64,000 bases of DNA, from positions 930,001 through 994,000 of the forward strand of contig CAWEZX010000002.1 in assembly GCA_963813555.1 (NCBI GenBank). Reading direction: 5' to 3'. A program made the translations under genes and the position numbers. Under the pieces are notes generated by a model that did no database searches, was not told the origin of the DNA, and saw nothing but the letters and a program-made list of their open reading frames with translations. This document shows positions 8,295-18,204 of this stretch, piece by piece (positions within the stretch are counted from its first letter, which is position 1; the number at the start of each line of letters is the position of its first letter). This DNA is from Roseiarcus sp963813555. GTDB taxonomy: Bacteria > Pseudomonadota > Alphaproteobacteria > Rhizobiales > Beijerinckiaceae.

Positions 8295-11200
8295 TCAAGC
8301 GCTCGCCGAACCGGCGGCGTCCTTCGGCTGAGCCACCGGGGGCGCGGCCTGCGGCGCGGACTTACGCTTTCGGCGCTCCTCGAGGTTCTGCATCACCACA
8401 TAAAACGACGGGACGAACACCACCACGAGGCAGGTCGAGGAGATCATGCCGAAGAAGACCGCGATCCCGATCGACTGGCGCGCTGAGGCGCCGGCGCCGG
8501 TGGCGAGGACGAGCGGCAGGACGCCCAGGATGAAGGCGAAAGAGGTCATGATGATTGGCCGGAACCTTAGCCGCGCCCCCTCGACCGCCGCTTTGACGAC
8601 GTCCATGCCTTCGGTCCGCCGCTGGCGAGCGTATTCGACGATAAGGATTGCGTTCTTGGCTCCAAGCGCGATCAGGAGGATGAGGCCGATTTGGGTGTAG
8701 AGATTGACGGCGGCGACGCCGCTCTGGCTGGCGGCAACGCTGGTGGCGCCGAAGTAGGTCAGCGCGCCGACTGTCCCCCAGAGGGCCAGGGGCACCGCCA
8801 GGATCACCGCGAACGGCAGGATCCAGCTCTCATATTGGCCGGCCAGGACGAGATAGACGAGCAGCAGCCCGAGGCCGAAGACGAAGTAAATCTGCGAGCC
8901 GACCTCTTTCTCCTGGTAGGACATCGCGGTCCATTCGTAGCCCGTCCCCTTCGGCAGCGCCTGGGCGCCGATCTGATCCATGATGTCGAGCGCCTGGCCC
9001 GAGCTGAAACCGGGCGCCGAGCCACCGATGATCGTCGACGACGGATAGAGATTGTAAAGACTGATAAGGGGAGGACCTTGGACTTCGCTAACCTCGACCA
9101 CGGTGCCGATCGGCGTCATGGTTCCGTCGCCCGCTTTGACCTTGAGGTTGCGGATGTCCTCGGCGGTGGCGCGATACTTGGCTTCCGCCTGGGTGTAGAT
9201 CTGGAAAACGTGGCCGAACTTGTTGAACTGGGCGACGTAGTTCGATCCGACATAGCCGGAAAGGACGGCGAATACCTGTCCGACCGTAATGCCGAGGGTC
9301 TCGGCCTTGATGCGGTCGACGACGACCGTGAACTGCGGTGCGCCCGCCCGGTAGGTGGTGGCGACCCTTTGCAGAGCGGATTGCGCGTTCGCGTCGTTGA
9401 CCACGGTGCTGGTCAGGCTCTGCAAGAGCGCATAGTCGAAATCGCCGTTCTTGATTTCGGCCTGCATGGTGAAGCCGCCGACGTTGCCGATGCCCTGGAT
9501 CGGCGGCGGGGGGACCGCAAAGGTGATGGCTTCCGGTATGCCTTGCAGGCCGCCGTTCAGCTTCTGGGCGATCGAGCGGGCGTCCTGTCCGGCCTCTTTA
9601 AGGCGGGCGTCCCAGTCCTTCAGGATGACAAAACCGACGCCAGCGTTGGCGAGGCTCGCCAGATTGTCGAAGATCGAGACGCCGCTGACGGTAACCACGT
9701 GGTCGACCCCTGGCACAGCCTGGGCAATCTTTGAAATCTTGTCCATCACTGCATCCGTGCGCTGCTTGGAGGCGCCGTCTGGCAGTTGTGCGACGATGAT
9801 CAGGTAGCCCTGATCCTCGGTCGGGAGGAAGCCGGTCGGCACACGGGTCAGTCCCCAGACCGCGCCGACGACAAGGACGAGCCCGAGAACCACCATCGCC
9901 AGGCTCCGGCGCGTCATCGCGCCCATGAGCCTCGTATAACCGCGCTCGGCCGCGCCGTAGACGGCATTGAAGCCGCGGACAAAAAAGTTGTGTTGCGCAT
10001 TCGGCCTCGGCGGCCTGAGCCACAAGGCGCTTTGGGTGGGCTTCAAGGTCATCGCGTTGATCGCGCTGATGAAGGCGGTCGCCGCGATGACCAGAGCGAA
10101 TTGCCGGTAGATTTGTCCGGTCAATCCTGGAAGGAAGGCGGCGGGGATGAAAACCGACATCAGCACAAGAGTAATTCCGATCACTGGACCGGTCAGATCG
10201 TCCATCGCCCTGCCAGCCGCCTCACGGCCGGGGATGCCTTGCTCGACGTATCGCGAGACGCCCTCGACAATGACGATCGCGTCGTCGACGACGATGCCGA
10301 TCGCAAGGATGAGCGCAAACAGGGTTGGGAGATTGATCGAAAAACCCAGCGCGGCCATCGCGGCGAAGGCGCCGATGATGGTCACCGGCACCGTCGTGGC
10401 CGGGACCAGCATGGCGCGCCAATCCTGCAGGAATACCAGAATGACGATGAGCACCAGAACGAGGGCCTCGAACAGCGTCTTGTAGACTTCTTTGATCGCG
10501 GCCCTGACGAATTTCGTCGTGTCGTAGGGTGTGACGTATGTGAGGCCCTCCGGGAAGCTCTTGGCGAGCTCGTCCATTTTCGCCTTCACCTTGTTGGCGG
10601 CGTCGATCGCGTTGGCGCCCGGCAAGAGGGAGATGCCAATTCCGGCGCCCGGCCGGCCGTCGTAATTGAACGCTTCGCTGTAGGTTTGGGCGCCGAGCTC
10701 GGCGTGGCCGATGTCGCGGATTCGGGTGATGCGTCCGCCGTTGGCGGAATCGACCTTGACAATGATGTTCTCGAACTCGGCGGGATCGTCAAGGCGGCCC
10801 TTAAGGTTCAACGTGTACTGAAAATCCTGGCCTTTCGGCGCCGGCGGAGCGCCGACCTGGCCGGCGGCGACCTCCTGGCTCTGCTGGTTGATGACGTTGA
10901 TGACGTCCTGGGGCGTCAAGCCGCGCGCCTGAAGCAGGTCGGGGTTCATCCATATGCGCATCGCATATTGCCCGGCGCCGATGACCGATACGTCGCCAAT
11001 GCCGGGGAGGCGCTCAAGTTCGTTCACGACATTGATGACGGCGTAGTTCGCCAGGAATAGGCTGTCGAAGCGGCCGTCGGGCGAGGTCAACCCGACATAT
11101 TCGAGAATCGAGGTCGACTTTTTCTTCGTCGTCACGCCCTGGACCTGCACTTCCTGCGGGAGCGAGGAGATGGCGGCCGAGACACGGTTCTGCACCAGGA

Positions 11201-11516
11201 TCTCGTCCTCGTCGGGATCCGTGCCGATCGCGAAGGTGACGACCAGGGTGTAAGTGCCGTCGTCCGCGCTCGTCGATTGCATGTAGAGCATGTTCTCGAC
11301 GCCGTTCACATTCTGCTCGAGCGGCAGGGCGACGGTGTCGACGAGCGTCCTGGCGCTCGCGCCGGGGTAGCGCGTCGTCACCTGCACGGTCGGCGGAACG
11401 ACGTTGGGATATTGCGAGGTCGGCAATTGGATGAGGGCGACCAGGCCGATCAGGACAAAGAACAACGCCAGCACATTGGCGAGCACCGGCCTGTCGATGA
11501 AGAAGCGGGAGATCAT
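8295..11516 (-). CDS. RND multidrug efflux permease, HAE1 (AcrB/MexF) family
   Basis: Proton-driven inner-membrane pump of 1073 residues, the usual length. It starts MISRFFIDRPVLANV, typical of HAE1 permeases. The proton-relay aspartates are in GIVVDDAIVIVEG (TM4, around residue 405) and the TM10 lysine in GAKNAILIVEYA. Two large periplasmic loops separate the helix bundles. The gene begins 20 bases after the adaptor gene ends, forming an adaptor-pump operon. No outer-membrane TolC-type gene is present here, so the pump must share one encoded elsewhere. Substrate range cannot be predicted. Confidence 0.95.
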   Translation of the reverse strand: MISRFFIDRPVLANVLALFFVLIGLVALIQLPTSQYPNVVPPTVQVTTRYPGASARTLVDTVALPLEQNVNGVENMLYMQSTSADDGTYTLVVTFAIGTDPDEDEILVQNRVSAAISSLPQEVQVQGVTTKKKSTSILEYVGLTSPDGRFDSLFLANYAVINVVNELERLPGIGDVSVIGAGQYAMRIWMNPDLLQARGLTPQDVINVINQQSQEVAAGQVGAPPAPKGQDFQYTLNLKGRLDDPAEFENIIVKVDSANGGRITRIRDIGHAELGAQTYSEAFNYDGRPGAGIGISLLPGANAIDAANKVKAKMDELAKSFPEGLTYVTPYDTTKFVRAAIKEVYKTLFEALVLVLIVILVFLQDWRAMLVPATTVPVTIIGAFAAMAALGFSINLPTLFALILAIGIVVDDAIVIVEGVSRYVEQGIPGREAAGRAMDDLTGPVIGITLVLMSVFIPAAFLPGLTGQIYRQFALVIAATAFISAINAMTLKPTQSALWLRPPRPNAQHNFFVRGFNAVYGAAERGYTRLMGAMTRRSLAMVVLGLVLVVGAVWGLTRVPTGFLPTEDQGYLIIVAQLPDGASKQRTDAVMDKISKIAQAVPGVDHVVTVSGVSIFDNLASLANAGVGFVILKDWDARLKEAGQDARSIAQKLNGGLQGIPEAITFAVPPPPIQGIGNVGGFTMQAEIKNGDFDYALLQSLTSTVVNDANAQSALQRVATTYRAGAPQFTVVVDRIKAETLGITVGQVFAVLSGYVGSNYVAQFNKFGHVFQIYTQAEAKYRATAEDIRNLKVKAGDGTMTPIGTVVEVSEVQGPPLISLYNLYPSSTIIGGSAPGFSSGQALDIMDQIGAQALPKGTGYEWTAMSYQEKEVGSQIYFVFGLGLLLVYLVLAGQYESWILPFAVILAVPLALWGTVGALTYFGATSVAASQSGVAAVNLYTQIGLILLIALGAKNAILIVEYARQRRTEGMDVVKAAVEGARLRFRPIIMTSFAFILGVLPLVLATGAGASARQSIGIAVFFGMISSTCLVVVFVPSFYVVMQNLEERRKRKSAPQAAPPVAQPKDAAGSASA

Positions 11517-11535
11517 AGGCGTTTCTCCCCCGCCG

Positions 11536-12784
11536 TCACTTCGCCGGACCCGTCGCCGCCGGCTTCGCCGGCTCCGACGGCGCCGCCGGGGCGCCGTCTT
11601 GATCGGCGGTGGTCTCGCCGAGCTTCGTCTGCTGGGGGTTGACCTTGGCCCCGGGAAAGGCGCGCTGAGTGCCCTCGGTCACCACCCAGTCGCCGGGATT
11701 GAGCCCGGATTCGATGATCCGAAACTGGCCTTGCCGCACTCCAGTCTTCACAACTCTGCGCTCGACGACATTGTCCGCGTTGACGACCAGCAGATAACTG
11801 CCTTCCTGGACTCGTCCCAATCAACTCCGCCTTGACCAGCAGCGCTTTGTCCTGGTGCGCGATCGGCGTCCGCACCCGCACAAACAGGCCCGGCAGAAGG
11901 GCGCGATCCTTGTTGTCGAACAGGGCGCGCACCGTCAGCGAGCCGGTCGACACGTCGACCTGCGGCGAGGCGTAGTCCATATGTCCCGTGTGCGGGTAGC
12001 CCTCCTCGCCCTGCAGCCCGATCTCGACCGGGATGTTCGAAAGGTTGGTCGTCCTAAATTCGAGGCCCGCCTTGGCGTTGCTCTCCTTGATCCTCAGGAC
12101 TTGCAGCTCGCTCATGGTGAAATAGACGTACATGGGGTCCATCTGAACGATGGTCGCGAGCTTGGTCGCGCTTCCGCTTCCGACCAGCGTGCCGACGTCG
12201 ACGAGATGGTTGCTCACGACGCCGTCGAAGGGCGCGAGCACGTTCGTGTAGCCGAGGTTGATCTTGGCGAGTTCGATCTGGGCCTTGGCGCTCAAGACCT
12301 GCGCCGCCGCCGAATCCTGATTGGCCTTCCATTGCTGCGCAATCGACTGGCTGGCGAAATCTTGCCGGGCGAGCGAGGCTTGCCGCCCGTATTCGGCCGT
12401 ATTGTACTCGAGGGTCGCCTCGTTGGCGGCCAGCGTCGCATTCGCCTGGTCGAGCTGCTGCTGATAGTTGTCACGCTCGATGCCGAACAGCTGCGTCCCC
12501 TTGGTCACGAGCGCGCCGTCCTTGTAATCGATCGATTCGAGATAGCCCTGGACGCGGGCCACGAGATCGACGGAGTTGAACGCCTGCGTGTTGCCGGTGA
12601 GTTCGAGATACAGAGTCACAGGCTTTTGAACTGGCTGCGCCACGACCACCTTCGGCGGCGGCGGCGGCACATAGGCGTTCTTGGAGCCGCAGGCCGCGAG
12701 CGCGATCGCCGCCGCGCCAATGCTCGCGACGCGAAAAATGCGCCCGAATATTGCAGCCGGGCAACAAACCTCTTTAGTCGACAT
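11536..12784 (-). CDS. RND efflux adaptor (HlyD/AcrA family lipoprotein), frame broken
   Basis: Periplasmic adaptor for the pump just downstream. The N-terminus has a lipoprotein signal ending in the lipobox LAAC; then a lipoyl half-motif, an alpha-hairpin (RDNYQQQLDQANATLAA and on), LAPFDGVVSNHLVDVG and the beta-barrel domain. The frame breaks near 11810: VKAELIGTS is followed in another frame by QEGSYLLVVNADNVVE, which is where the protein should continue, so one base appears to be extra. The C-terminal 90 residues are otherwise intact. Start at 12784 has only a weak ribosome site. The longer open frame running on into pssA is an artefact of the two breaks. Confidence 0.8.
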
Positions 12785-12927
12785 CAAGGCCCCATTCCCA
12801 CCAAGCGGCATAACAATAACCATCGACGAGGCCGATGGCCACGGCGCCGCTCGATCGCACCGACGCCGGCCTATGATGCCTGACCGGCGCTCAAGCGCAA
12901 GAGCGAATGACGCATGCGATTTGGCCG

Positions 12928-13729
12928 CTACCGCGCGCGGTTGAGCGCCCGATAGCGCTTGATGGCGAACGGGATCGAGGCGAGATAGGCGAGCGTGACC
13001 GCGACCAGCGCCTGCATGGGGTAGTTGAACAGGATGAGGAGCGCCGCGGCGACGCCGACCAGGACCACCGAGACGTATTCGCGCGGCACTCGGCCGATCG
13101 ACTTGCCCGAGAAATGGGGCACGCGGCTCGCCATCAACAAGGCCACCGCCAGAACATAAATGCTCTCGACCACAGCGGAAGGCGAGGTTGGCTGGCCGAG
13201 ATCGAAGGCGTGATGAAGGTAGATCGGCAAGAGGCCAACGATCGCGCCCGCAGGCGCAGGCATGCCGACGAAAAAGATGTCGCGCCACGCCGGCTGATCT
13301 TCGTCGATCATCACGTTGAAGCGGGCGAGACGCAGCGCGCAGGCCATTGCGAACAGGAGCGCCGCGACCCAGCCGAAGCTTTTGGCCTCGTGGAGGTTGG
13401 CGACATACAACACGAGCGCCGGCGCGACGCCGAAATCGACGAAGTCGGCAAGCGAATTCGAGTTCGGCGCCAAAGCGCGACGTTCCCTTCAAAGCCCGTG
13501 CGATTCGTCCGTCGAGGCCGTCAAGCACGGCCGCGCCGGCGACCGCGCTAACTGCCCAGTCGATTGACCCCTCCATCGCCAAACGGATCGCGGTCATACC
13601 AAGGCCGAGCGCGAACAGCGTGACAAGGTTAGGGATCAAGAGCCTGAGCGGCACTGCTCGAAGGCCCCGCCGCCGCGCTGCCGCGGCATCCGCGCTCGGC
13701 GCCGGGGACGCGGGGCCGGCCTCCTTCAC
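12928..13729 (-). CDS. pssA: CDP-diacylglycerol-serine O-phosphatidyltransferase, frame broken
   Basis: Integral-membrane enzyme joining CDP-diacylglycerol and serine to make phosphatidylserine. The N-terminal piece has IPNLVTLFALGLGMTA and the start of the CDP-alcohol phosphotransferase motif, DGLDGRIARALKG. The reading frame shifts near 13455 at GAATTC, where one base looks inserted; in the next frame SLADFVDFGVAPALVLY completes the active-site motif, followed by five to six membrane helices. The start lies three bases after the psd stop, so the two phospholipid genes form an operon. Because the product feeds psd, an assembly error is as likely as true loss. Confidence 0.85.
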
Positions 13730-13732
13730 GAT

Positions 13733-14431
13733 TCAGCTCCGCTGAAAGGGAGGCGGCTCGACCTCCGTCGCGACCTGGGCGATCACCGTCTCGCCGGCGA
13801 TGGCGCGCGAATCAACGCCGACCACAATGTGCGCGCCTGGCGGCAGGTACACGTCCACGCGCGAGCCGAAACGGATCAGTCCGATTCGCTCGCCGGCGCC
13901 AATCAACGCGCCTTCGTGTGCAAAGCACAGGATCCGCCGGGCGACCAGGCCTGCAATTTGCACCACGCCAAACCGCCCTGACGGCGTGTCGATGACTATG
14001 CTGTTGCGCTCGTTGTCCTCGCTCGCCTTGTCGAGGTCGGCGTTGAGGAACAGGCCGGGATGATAGACGATCTGGGCGACGCGGCCTTGGACCGGGGCGC
14101 GATTGACGTGGCAATCGAAGATCGACATGAAGATCGACACGCGCTGCAACGGCGCCATGCCAAGGCCGAGCTCGGGCGGCGGCGCGGCAAAGCCGGCGAA
14201 GCTGACCACGCCGTCGGCGGGCGATATGACAAGGTCGGCTCGCACCGGGGTGACGCGCGCGGGATCGCGAAAGAAATAGGCGCACCACAAGGTGGCGATG
14301 AGGCCGAGCCAGCCGAGCGGCGCCCATAGCCACCACAGGATGAGCGTCGCGACGGCGAAGCCGAACACGAACACATAGCCTTCGGGGTGGATCGGCGCGA
14401 ACTGGCCGCGCAGCGATTTGACGATGCTCAT
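13733..14431 (-). CDS. psd: phosphatidylserine decarboxylase proenzyme
   Basis: Converts phosphatidylserine to phosphatidylethanolamine with a pyruvoyl cofactor. The 232-residue form is the short prokaryotic class. The self-cleavage site is the Gly-Ser in IRFGSRVDVYLP; the serine becomes the pyruvoyl group of the alpha chain. Earlier motifs include HPEGY, YFFRDPARVTP, SPADGVV and SIFDCHVNRAP. An N-terminal hydrophobic segment (about residues 15-50) anchors it to the membrane. Start at 14431 gives the standard N-terminus (MSIVKSLRGQF); the longer upstream frame overlaps the ABC transporter gene region and is unlikely. Confidence 0.93.
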   Translation of the reverse strand: MSIVKSLRGQFAPIHPEGYVFVFGFAVATLILWWLWAPLGWLGLIATLWCAYFFRDPARVTPVRADLVISPADGVVSFAGFAAPPPELGLGMAPLQRVSIFMSIFDCHVNRAPVQGRVAQIVYHPGLFLNADLDKASEDNERNSIVIDTPSGRFGVVQIAGLVARRILCFAHEGALIGAGERIGLIRFGSRVDVYLPPGAHIVVGVDSRAIAGETVIAQVATEVEPPPFQRS

Positions 14432-14486
14432 GGATTGGCGCCCGGAACGAAGCCGCGCGCACTCATGGCGCCAAAAGCCTCCGATG

Positions 14487-16445
14487 TCACGGAACGGGCT
14501 GAGACACGAAACCGTCGGCGGCGCCGAGGTCGTCTTCACGGCCCGCTTGCCGCAACAATTCCTGCGCTGCGTCGACTTGCCTCTGGCGGCTCCACATCGC
14601 GGAATAGATTCCGCCCCGCGCCAGAAGCTCATGATGGGAGCCGCGCTCGGCGATGACGCCCTTGTCGAGCACCAGAATCTCGTCGGCGTTGACCACAGTC
14701 GAAAGGCGATGGGCGATCACGATCGTCGTGCGCCCGCGGGAGACGCGCTCCAGCGCCGACTGAATCTCGCGCTCGGTGAAACTGTCGAGCGCGGAAGTCG
14801 CTTCGTCGAGCACAAGAATTGGCGGCGCCTTGAGCATCGTGCGCGCAATCGCCACCCGCTGCTTCTCGCCGCCCGAGAGCTTGAGGCCCCGCTCGCCGAC
14901 CGGCGACTCATAGCCGAGCGGCAGCGAGCGGATGAACCGGTCAATCTGCGCATCCTCGGCGGCGGCGGCCACCTCCCGCTGGCCGGCGCCGTCGCGCCCG
15001 TAACGGATGTTGTAAAGGATCGTATCGTTGAACAGCACCGTGTCCTGTGGCACCATGCCGATCGCCGCGCGCAGCGAACTCTGGGTGACGGCGCCGATGT
15101 TCTGTCCGTCGATCAATATGCGCCCTGCGTTCGGTTCGTAGAACCGGAACAGGAGCCGCGATATCGTCGACTTGCCGGCCCCGGACGGCCCGACGATGGC
15201 GATCGTGTGCCCCGCGGGCGCCTCGAACGAGACGCCGCGCAGGATGGGTCTGCCCGGATCATAGGCGAAGTCGACATTCTCAAACCGGACCGCGCCACCG
15301 CTCACCTTCAAAGGCTGCGCGCCGGGAATGTCTTCGACCTCGGGATTTTGGCCCAAGATGGCGAACATCGCCTCGACATCGATGATGGCCTGCCTGATAT
15401 CCCGATAAACCATGCCCATGAAATTGAGCGGTTGGTAGAGTTGCAGCATGATCAGGTTGACGAGCACAAAGGCGCCGACGGTCTTGGTTCCGTGTCGCAC
15501 CTCGGCGACACACATCACCAGGACCACGATCAGGCCGAGGGTGAATATGAACGCCTGACCGGCGTTGAGAACCGCAAGCGACACGTAGGTGCGCACGCTC
15601 GTCCGCTCGTATCGCGCCATCGCTTTGTCGTAGCGCGCCGCCTCGCGGTCTTCGGCGCCGAAATATTTCACCGTCTCGAAGTTGAGAAGGCTGTCGATCG
15701 CCTTGGTGTTGGCGTCGGTGTCGCTCTCATTCATCGAACGTCGAATGCCGATGCGCCAATTGGTGGCCACGGTCGTAAAGATCAGATACGCGACCACCGT
15801 GGCGCTGATCGCCGCGACGTAGCGCCAGTCGAACGAGATCAGCATGGCGCCGACGACTAGCGCGAACTCGACGACGGTCGGAACCGCCGTCAGCATCGAG
15901 GTGCGAATGAGGGTTTCGATCGCGTTGCGGCCGCGCTCGAGAACGCGCGTCAGTCCCCCGGTCTTACGCTCCAGATGAAAGCGCAGCGACAGGCGATGCA
16001 AATGCTCGAACACCTCGATCGCCAATCGGCGCACGGCATTCATGGCGACAGCCGCAAACAGAGCGTCGCGCCCTTGCTGGGTGAACGCCATCGAAATGCG
16101 CAAGGCCCCATAAAATACGGTCATCGCCACCGCCCCGGCCAGAACGCTGGGCAGCGGGACCGCATCGAGCGCGAGCTTGCCGGCGACCGCGTCGGTCGCC
16201 CACTTGTAGGAATAGGGAATTGCGATCGTGAACAACTTCGAGAGCAGCATCAGCGCGACGGCAAGAAATACCCGCAGCTTCAGATCAGCCCGGTCCCCCG
16301 GCCAGATATAAGGCCATAGAAGCCGAACGGTTCCGGTTAGCGTAGCTCCCCGGGCCGGGTTGTTACGCGCGGCGATGAATGCTGACGTCTTAAGATGCTG
16401 CATTGGAGCCCACGGGCCGCCGATCAATTGATGGGCAGGCCGCAT
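14487..16445 (-). CDS. ABC exporter, Atm1/HMT1-type half transporter
   Basis: Half-size ABC exporter of 652 residues: a six-helix transmembrane domain, then an ATPase. The block LLNFETVKYFGAEDREAARY is diagnostic of the Atm1 subfamily, which exports glutathione-linked sulfur or metal conjugates. Walker A is GPSGAGKST, signature LSGGEKQRVAIAR, Walker B ILVLDEATSALD, H-loop IAHRLST. A homodimer is expected in the inner membrane. Two starts are possible (16445 and 16403); neither has a strong ribosome site. It is upstream of psd-pssA on the same strand, 55 bases apart. Confidence 0.9.
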   Translation of the reverse strand: MRPAHQLIGGPWAPMQHLKTSAFIAARNNPARGATLTGTVRLLWPYIWPGDRADLKLRVFLAVALMLLSKLFTIAIPYSYKWATDAVAGKLALDAVPLPSVLAGAVAMTVFYGALRISMAFTQQGRDALFAAVAMNAVRRLAIEVFEHLHRLSLRFHLERKTGGLTRVLERGRNAIETLIRTSMLTAVPTVVEFALVVGAMLISFDWRYVAAISATVVAYLIFTTVATNWRIGIRRSMNESDTDANTKAIDSLLNFETVKYFGAEDREAARYDKAMARYERTSVRTYVSLAVLNAGQAFIFTLGLIVVLVMCVAEVRHGTKTVGAFVLVNLIMLQLYQPLNFMGMVYRDIRQAIIDVEAMFAILGQNPEVEDIPGAQPLKVSGGAVRFENVDFAYDPGRPILRGVSFEAPAGHTIAIVGPSGAGKSTISRLLFRFYEPNAGRILIDGQNIGAVTQSSLRAAIGMVPQDTVLFNDTILYNIRYGRDGAGQREVAAAAEDAQIDRFIRSLPLGYESPVGERGLKLSGGEKQRVAIARTMLKAPPILVLDEATSALDSFTEREIQSALERVSRGRTTIVIAHRLSTVVNADEILVLDKGVIAERGSHHELLARGGIYSAMWSRQRQVDAAQELLRQAGREDDLGAADGFVSQPVP

Positions 16446-16789
16446 ATAATCGCTTTTAGGGCCGATGACAGCCTAAGCCGGCATATTCTTGCGTTCGATA
16501 ATTGTTTGCGAAGCAGGGCCGCAGGTGAAAGAGGAGACCGCGGCGGCGAATGAAGTCCGCGACGGCCCCTGGCCTACAGTTACTAGGAATGGCAAGCTTT
16601 CATATGGGCTCACGGCGACCCTGAAAACGGCCGACGATGATTCGCTGAAAGCGTTTGCGGCACGTAGACGGCAATCTGTCAAGTGAAGACAGTTCTTTTT
16701 TTGTGTAAATTCAGCGCCCGTCGGTCGGATCATTTTCAGTATTCAGCCGATTTCGATCAATTCCATAGTTGAAGTGACCGTTCGTTGTC
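16446..16789. other. non-coding stretch between ABC exporter and mucR
   Basis: About 340 bases between divergent genes. Short open frames exist on both strands (for example a 65-codon frame from a TTG at 16489), but none has a ribosome site or a recognisable product. It presumably holds the exporter promoter and upstream control sites for mucR; MucR regulators usually bind AT-rich DNA near their own genes, and the right half (16690-16830) is the most AT-rich part. Confidence 0.5.
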
Positions 16790-16818
16790 TTGTGCGATGT
16801 TTTCTTTTGCGCTATATC
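16790..16818 (+). promoter_or_regulatory. candidate sigma-70 promoter of mucR
   Basis: TTGTGC and TATATC are separated by 17 bases, about 130 bases upstream of the mucR start. The match to the housekeeping consensus is moderate (the -35 box lacks the usual A), so this is a candidate only. Confidence 0.35.
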
Positions 16819-16948
16819 CATGTTTGCCTAAGTCGCAGCAGGCGACAAAAGAATGAGGATGCTCGTCTTGGTCAGACGAGCAGGATGGCCTGAAGCTGAT
16901 CGCCAACAGTGCGCTCTCCTAAGGCAACTTTTTGGAGTAACGTCAACA

Positions 16949-17356
16949 ATGAGCGATTCCACCAATCACGTTGAACTCGCGGCGGAGATTGTATCGGCGT
17001 ATGTGTCGAACAATTCCGTGCCGTCAAGCGAGTTACCGGCGCTTCTCAGCGAAGTTCACGCAGCAATCGTGCGGGTCGCGACCGGCGCACAACCGGTCGT
17101 GGTCGAAGCGGCCAAGCCCGCCGTCCCGCCGAAGAAATCGATCACCAGCGATTACATCATCTGCTTGGAGGACGGTCGGAAATTCAAGTCGTTGAAGCGG
17201 CATTTGCGGACCCAATACAACCTGTCTCCCGAAGAATATCGGGAGAAGTGGGGTCTTCCATCCGACTATCCCATGGTCGCTCCCGCCTACGCCAAGGCGC
17301 GGTCGGCTTTGGCGAAGCAGATGGGCCTTGGCCAGCAGCGCCGACGCCGCAAGTAA
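16949..17356 (+). CDS. MucR/Ros family transcriptional regulator
   Basis: A 135-residue DNA-binding protein of the Ros/MucR family, which controls exopolysaccharide, motility and host interaction genes in Hyphomicrobiales. The core is ICLEDGRKFKSLKRHLRTQY followed by SPEEYREKWGLP and YPMVAPAYAKARS. In classical Ros the first block is CxxC with a Cys2His2 zinc site; here the second cysteine is aspartate, a variant seen in several MucR paralogues. Start at 16949 (GGAG 10-14 bases upstream) gives the normal MSDSTNHVELAAEIV N-terminus. Convergent with upp. Confidence 0.92.
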   Translation: MSDSTNHVELAAEIVSAYVSNNSVPSSELPALLSEVHAAIVRVATGAQPVVVEAAKPAVPPKKSITSDYIICLEDGRKFKSLKRHLRTQYNLSPEEYREKWGLPSDYPMVAPAYAKARSALAKQMGLGQQRRRRK

Positions 17357-17362
17357 GATTAA

Positions 17363-17381
17363 GGGCCGCTTATCCCGGCCC
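17363..17381. terminator. hairpin between convergent mucR and upp
   Basis: GGGCCG pairs with CGGCCC around a seven-base loop, seven bases after the mucR stop and 32 bases from the upp stop. There is no T run, so it is a weak candidate for a shared bidirectional terminator. Confidence 0.35.
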
Positions 17382-17413
17382 GAAATCCCCGCCTCCCTGG
17401 AAACGCGGCGTCT

Positions 17414-18043
17414 TTATTTCGTCCCGAACATGCGGTCGCCCGCGTCGCCCAGGCCGGGAATGATGTAGCCGTGCTCGTTGAGCCGTTCGTCGACCGCCGC
17501 GGTCCATACCTGAACGTCGGGATGCGCCTTGGTCAGCCGTTCGATCCCCTCGGGCGCGGCCAGAAGGCAGACGAAGCGGATTTCCTTCACCCCACGCCGC
17601 TTGAGGCGATCGATGGCGGCGACCGCCGAATTGGCGGTCGCGAGCATCGGGTCCATCACGATGACCAACCGGTCCGCCACGTCGGCTGGGGCCTTGAAAT
17701 AATACTCTACCGCCTCCAAGGTCTGCGGGTCGCGATAGAGCCCGAGATGGGCGACGCGGGCGCTCGGAACGAGATTGAGCATTCCGTCAAGAAAACCGAC
17801 CCCGGCGCGCAAAATCGGAGCGAATACGAGTTTCTTGCCAGAGATTGCCGGCGCCATGGTCTTGGTGAGCGGCGTCTCCACCTCGACCATCTCGAGCGGC
17901 AGGTCGCGCGTCACCTCATAGGCCAGCAGCATGCCGATCTCGTTCATGAGCTGGCGGAAGCCCTTGGTCGAGACAGTCTTGTCGCGCATCAACGTCAGCT
18001 TGTGCTGGACCAGCGGATGGCCGACGACGTGAACATTTGACAT
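17414..18043 (-). CDS. upp: uracil phosphoribosyltransferase
   Basis: Pyrimidine salvage enzyme making UMP from uracil and PRPP. The 209-residue length is typical. The PRPP-binding loop is IVMDPMLATANSAVAAI, the uracil-binding C-terminus is YIIPGLGDAGDRMFGTK, and the N-terminus has HPLVQHKLTLMRDK. It is transcribed alone, divergent from pgsA with about 160 bases between them and convergent with mucR. Confidence 0.96.
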   Translation of the reverse strand: MSNVHVVGHPLVQHKLTLMRDKTVSTKGFRQLMNEIGMLLAYEVTRDLPLEMVEVETPLTKTMAPAISGKKLVFAPILRAGVGFLDGMLNLVPSARVAHLGLYRDPQTLEAVEYYFKAPADVADRLVIVMDPMLATANSAVAAIDRLKRRGVKEIRFVCLLAAPEGIERLTKAHPDVQVWTAAVDERLNEHGYIIPGLGDAGDRMFGTK

Positions 18044-18204
18044 GGGGCGCGCGAGCTCCTGGCGGCAAGGAAGGCTTTGACATTAAAGGAAGTTGCGCGA
18101 CTGAGGCCACGGCGTGCGCAACCGTCCCCAGCTTTGTCGGCGGCTTTGGCCGTGGCTGCGGCGGGCCCTCGCGGACGCGCGCTATTGACGGGCGAACGAG
18201 CAGG

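Noticed and set aside
9786..11060. Long plus-strand open frame (424 codons) opposite the RND pump
   Set aside because: Antisense shadow of a high-GC gene: rich in Asp, Arg and His, no family motifs, and the pump on the other strand is complete.
11513..13729. A single 738-codon open frame appearing to fuse PssA with an efflux adaptor
   Set aside because: It is produced by two frame breaks: the middle third (about 100-310) is arginine-rich nonsense in the wrong frame of pssA, and the proper PssA and adaptor ends are found in the neighbouring frames.
14418..15860. Plus-strand 480-codon frame opposite the Atm1-type exporter
   Set aside because: Antisense shadow; the exporter motifs on the minus strand are intact and the shadow has no recognisable domain.
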